Made by a program: the position numbers and the translations under genes
The notes under the pieces: model-generated
Seen by the model: the letters and a program-made list of their open reading frames with translations, nothing else
Database searches by the model: none
Told to the model about the DNA's origin: nothing
In this document: in pieces, positions 61,827 through 64,000 of the stretch
Layout: each line of letters opens with the position of its first letter
Numbering within the stretch: the first letter of the stretch is position 1
NCBI GenBank assembly: GCA_016124375.1
Contig: WGNV01000005.1
Location: forward strand, 124,001-188,000
DNA length: 64,000 nucleotides
Source of the DNA: Tepidisphaera sp.
GTDB lineage: Bacteria > Planctomycetota > Phycisphaerae > Phycisphaerales > UBA1924
Reading direction: 5' to 3'

Positions 61827-62246
61827 TCACCTCGCGGCAATCGGCATTCGTGATTCGGCATTCGTTGCTGCCGCTCGCCTTACCTGCTGCACGTTTCGGA
61901 TGAGCCCTGCCAGAACCTTGCTCACTTCGTTCCAATCTGCCATCAAACTGTCGTAGCCGCGAGACGTCAGGTAACCTAGCTCCTTCGCCATGAGAAGTTG
62001 CGTGTCAACCTCGAAGAGACTCCCGCGTGCAATCTTGAGAAACCTTGCGTAATCCACCCTGCTCCCCCGGCCAAACCCTTCTGCAATGTTCGACGGAACC
62101 GAGAGTGCCGCCCTTCTGAGTTGTTGCGAAAGCCCGAGTAGTTCGAACTTTGGAAACGTCCCCGCCGCCTTCATCACCCGCTTCGCGAGCGCGAAACTCA
62201 TCTGTCATGCCCGAAGATCGCGATGTGATCGAATGGGCTCGGGCAC
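61827..62246 (-). pseudogene. Four-helix-bundle protein (S23/IVP type), interrupted by an in-frame TGA
   Basis: A gene for a four-helix-bundle protein of the type encoded in 23S rRNA intervening sequences and beside diversity-generating retroelements. The intact part (from the ATG at 62201, 124 residues) has the family words LRRAALSVPSNIAEGFGRGS, YARFLKIARGSLFEVDTQL and AKELGYL. Reading upstream in the same frame gives the normal N terminus (VPEPIRSHRDLRA then QMSFALAKRV), but the codon expected for the conserved Trp is TGA at 62205-62207. A GTG at 62246 would be the old start, with GGGGTGAGC as ribosome site. Translation could restart at 62201, giving a shortened protein. The stop codon of the gene lies within the terminal repeat region. 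Confidence 0.72.
61835..61866 (+). repeat. Left terminal inverted repeat
   Basis: Thirty-two bases, CGGCAATCGGCATTCGTGAT followed by TCGGCATTCGTT, pairing with 62278-62309 with one mismatch (at 61840). It overlaps the 3' end of the four-helix-bundle gene. Confidence 0.85.
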
Positions 62247-62277
62247 ACGCTCACCCCGCGCAATGCTCTTTCCTGAT

Positions 62278-62309
62278 AACGAATGCCGAATCACGAATGC
62301 CGAATGCCG
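62278..62309 (-). repeat. Right terminal inverted repeat
   Basis: Reverse complement of the left repeat with one mismatch. It ends 11 bases from the dcd stop codon and contains the words GAATGCCGAATCACGAATGC. Confidence 0.85.
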
Positions 62310-62319
62310 AACTCCGCTC

Positions 62320-62892
62320 CTAATCCACCTTCGGCAGCGTCAACCCGCCCTGGTCCTGGTACTTCCCACCCTTATCCGCATAACTCACCTTGCACACCTG
62401 ATCCGCCTTCAGGAATACGAACTGCGCGATGCCTTCGTTTGCGTAGACCTTCGCCGGCAGGGGCGTGGTGTTCGAGATTTCGAGCGTGACTTTGCCGCGC
62501 CATTCCGGCTCCAGCGGCGTCACGTTCACGATGAGGCCGCAGCGGGCGTAGGTGCTCTTGCCCAGGCACACCACCAGCACATCCCGTGGCACCTCGATGT
62601 ACTCGACGGTCTCGCACAGTGCGAACGAGTTGGGCGGAATGATCACGTGGTCGAGCTTGAGCTTTTCGCAATCGACCTCGACCATCAGGTCGTCGGTAAA
62701 GTTCTTGGGGTCGACGACGGTGATCTGGCCGGTGCGCGGTGTGGGCGTGAAAATCTTGAAGCGCGGGCCGACGCGGACGTCGTAGCCGTAGCTGGAGACG
62801 CCGAAGGAGATCTTCCCCGCCCGCTTCACCGCCTGCTCGAAGGGCGAGATCTTGACGTGGGCTTGAATTTGATGATCTGCCAGAACGCCCAC
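62320..62892 (-). CDS. dcd: dCTP deaminase
   Basis: A 190-residue dCTP deaminase, which produces dUTP on the way to dTTP. The conserved trimer motif is [19 protein letters not shown], followed by [13 protein letters not shown], the active-site stretch [24 protein letters not shown] with the Ser and the catalytic Glu, and the C-terminal [15 protein letters not shown]. This is the ~190-residue type of dCTP deaminase. The true start is a GTG at 62892 ([15 protein letters not shown]), which gives the normal N terminus; the longer open frame is promoter region. It is followed by the inverted-repeat element and nrdJ, both dNTP supply genes, so dcd and nrdJ were probably neighbours. Confidence 0.92.
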   Translation of the reverse strand: MGVLADHQIQAHVKISPFEQAVKRAGKISFGVSSYGYDVRVGPRFKIFTPTPRTGQITVVDPKNFTDDLMVEVDCEKLKLDHVIIPPNSFALCETVEYIEVPRDVLVVCLGKSTYARCGLIVNVTPLEPEWRGKVTLEISNTTPLPAKVYANEGIAQFVFLKADQVCKVSYADKGGKYQDQGGLTLPKVD

Positions 62893-63453
62893 CAGCCACC
62901 CCGCTATCCCGCCGCCACCACGGCACCCAAACCCGACCACCAAGATCCTACCAAACGCCAATCGTATGCCAAACCGAACCACCAGTTCGACGGTACGACG
63001 AGCCCGGGGTTCTGCACCCACCCGAGCCCTATAAAACCTGCACAAACTCGATGAATCCCCGCGAAACGATCCGGAAGCAATCTGTCGCGGGGGCTAGCAT
63101 ACCACTACAGATCGTGCATGCAAGGGCGGCAAGCCCAAAATACGGTAGGGTTTTTGGTGAGAACCTGTCGAGTGCCCGCAAGTCCATCAGAATCTTGCAC
63201 TTGGAGCGTCGTGGGCCCATGTCGTTTGCGGTGCACAGGCTGTCTTTGGCTGTTGGTGGTTTTGATCTGTTCGGGTGTCGGGCACCACAAGAGGCGCCTT
63301 GACCCCGGACCGGGCTTCGGGCGCGGGGCCGGGGTCTAGGGCGCATGAATCCTGCTTCTGCCCCGGCACGATGCCCGGCGCTTTCGTACAGTGTCTAAAT
63401 CGCGGGCGTTGAGGCGTTTGGGCGCATTCGTATGGCCCCGCACGGAGTGTCGC
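62893..63453 (+). other. 561-base stretch between dcd and flgI
   Basis: Both genes point away, so it must hold two promoters. Open frames on both strands are not protein-like. The inverted repeat GACCCCGG ... CCGGGGTC at about 63301-63337 could form a hairpin but has no T run. No clear promoter was found. Confidence 0.5.
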
Positions 63454-64000
63454 ATGCAGGTGATTCAGTCTCCGCGTTTCACGCGGGCGTTGTGGTTGGT
63501 GTCGATGGCCCTGGCGACCGCGCTTCCTGGTTGCGGCGACACGCCCAAGCCCATCCCGGTTCGCCCGGTGGTCGTTCGTGACATCAGCCCGCTGCTGCGC
63601 GGCACGATCGGCGCCGAGGTCTCGATCCGGGGGGTTGAGCCCATCGTGGTGTCGGGGCTGGGGCTGGTGGTCGGGCTGAATGGCACGGGGGGCGACGTGC
63701 TGCCGGAGAACGTGGCCGCGACGATGGAACGGGAGATGGGCCTGCACGGCATCGGGCGGGCGACGAGCCCGGCGGGCACGGCGCTGGCGGGCAAGACACC
63801 CCACGAGGTGCTGCAGGACAAGAACGTGGCGGTGGTGATCGTGCAGGCGGCGGTGCCGCCCGGCGCACCGGTGAATTCGACATTTGACGTGGTGGTGCGT
63901 GCGCTCAACGCCAGCAGCCTCGAAGGGGGCACGCTGTGGTCGACAGACCTACGGGTGGGCGACCCGACGGTGTTCGGCGGTCCACAGTTGCGGCAGTTGG
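63454..64000 (+). CDS. flgI: Flagellar P-ring protein FlgI (3' end outside window)
   Basis: The first 182 residues of FlgI, the protein of the flagellar basal-body P ring in the peptidoglycan layer. The ATG at 63454 has GGAG about seven bases upstream. The family core VSGLGLVVGLNGTGGDVL is clear, preceded by ISPLLRGTIGAEVSIRGVEP and followed by DKNVAVVIVQAAVPPGAPVNSTFDVVV. The signal is not an ordinary one: ALATALPGCGDTP has a lipobox with Cys near residue 27, so this FlgI is probably a lipoprotein, unlike the periplasmic FlgI of enterobacteria. The gene runs off the window, so downstream flagellar genes cannot be seen. Confidence 0.9.
   Translation, partial: MQVIQSPRFTRALWLVSMALATALPGCGDTPKPIPVRPVVVRDISPLLRGTIGAEVSIRGVEPIVVSGLGLVVGLNGTGGDVLPENVAATMEREMGLHGIGRATSPAGTALAGKTPHEVLQDKNVAVVIVQAAVPPGAPVNSTFDVVVRALNASSLEGGTLWSTDLRVGDPTVFGGPQLRQL

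Larger units (their letters stand above)
61835..62309. mobile_element. 475-bp inverted-repeat element carrying the four-helix-bundle gene
   Basis: Inverted repeats of 32 bases with one mismatch bound the element: 61835-61866 and 62278-62309 (the inner 26 bases, 61841-61866 and 62278-62303, are perfect). Each repeat is built from degenerate 7-base words close to CGGCATT. The only gene inside is the four-helix-bundle gene. It lies between dcd (stop at 62320, 11 bases away) and nrdJ. No transposase, no clear target-site duplication. It resembles a small non-autonomous element; the class is unknown. Confidence 0.6.

Noticed and set aside
62205-62207. TGA as selenocysteine or as a Trp codon in the four-helix-bundle gene
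   Set aside because: Other genes in the window use TGA as a stop, no selenocysteine hairpin is seen, and the family has Trp and not Cys at that place; a simple nonsense change is likelier.
63029-63346. Minus-strand open frame of 105 codons upstream of flgI
   Set aside because: Arg/Pro-rich start, no ribosome site and no domain; the region is a promoter gap.

Overview
The window is very GC-rich chromosomal DNA that looks like a planctomycete, most likely of the Phycisphaerae. The grounds are two secreted proteins ending in Phycisphaerales-style 'GC-type' dockerin repeats, two PEP-CTERM-like proteins ending in a hydrophobic stretch plus RRRR, an ECF sigma factor directly upstream of a Ser/Thr kinase with a WD40 sensor domain, an adenosylcobalamin ribonucleotide reductase, and many genes joined by ATGA or GTGA overlaps. 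The taxonomic call is inference; no rRNA or tRNA gene was found.

Layout. 1-7.5 kb (minus strand): an apparent flagellar FlgN-like protein, a histidine kinase and a response regulator (cut by the window edge) in overlapping order, a large TPR membrane protein, and a three-gene overlapping unit (small protein, lipoprotein, RDD membrane protein). 7.6-12.4 kb (plus): a polytopic iron-sulfur protein with a TPR tail and two dockerin-bearing secreted proteins. 12.4-19.8 kb: glycosyltransferase, zinc-ribbon membrane proteins, a lipoprotein, trigger factor and an M28 peptidase. 19.8-24 kb: WD40 protein kinase and its ECF sigma factor. 24.3-28.8 kb: M16 peptidase, RecO, and a dehydratase/ACP/dehydratase cluster. 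28.4-35.5 kb: AroDE fusion, BaiN-type flavoprotein, release factor 1 and an ABC exporter. 35.5-45.5 kb: TyrRS, methyltransferase plus flavin oxidoreductase, ABC-F protein, IMP dehydrogenase, leucyl/phenylalanyl transferase and an ExbB-ExbD-ExbD unit. 45.5-55.4 kb: NAD synthetase, an entericidin-like lipoprotein, phosphohexomutase, YHS protein, universal stress protein, MscS channel, a two-component system and a half-size EamA transporter. 55.8-57.4 kb: two paralogous PEP-CTERM-like proteins. 58.3-62.9 kb: NrdJ and dCTP deaminase, separated by a small inverted-repeat element carrying a broken four-helix-bundle gene. The last 0.5 kb starts a flagellar P-ring gene (flgI) that runs off the window.

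Most genes are housekeeping. The accessory signals are a 475-bp element with near-perfect 32-bp terminal inverted repeats around the four-helix-bundle gene (interrupted by a TGA at an expected Trp codon); a dispersed repeat found three times, each between convergent genes; a REPIN-like paired hairpin in the exb unit; a recurring TAnnnT hexamer about 6 nt before start codons, which predicts frequent leaderless mRNAs; and a shared promoter and leader hairpin in front of the two PEP-CTERM paralogues.
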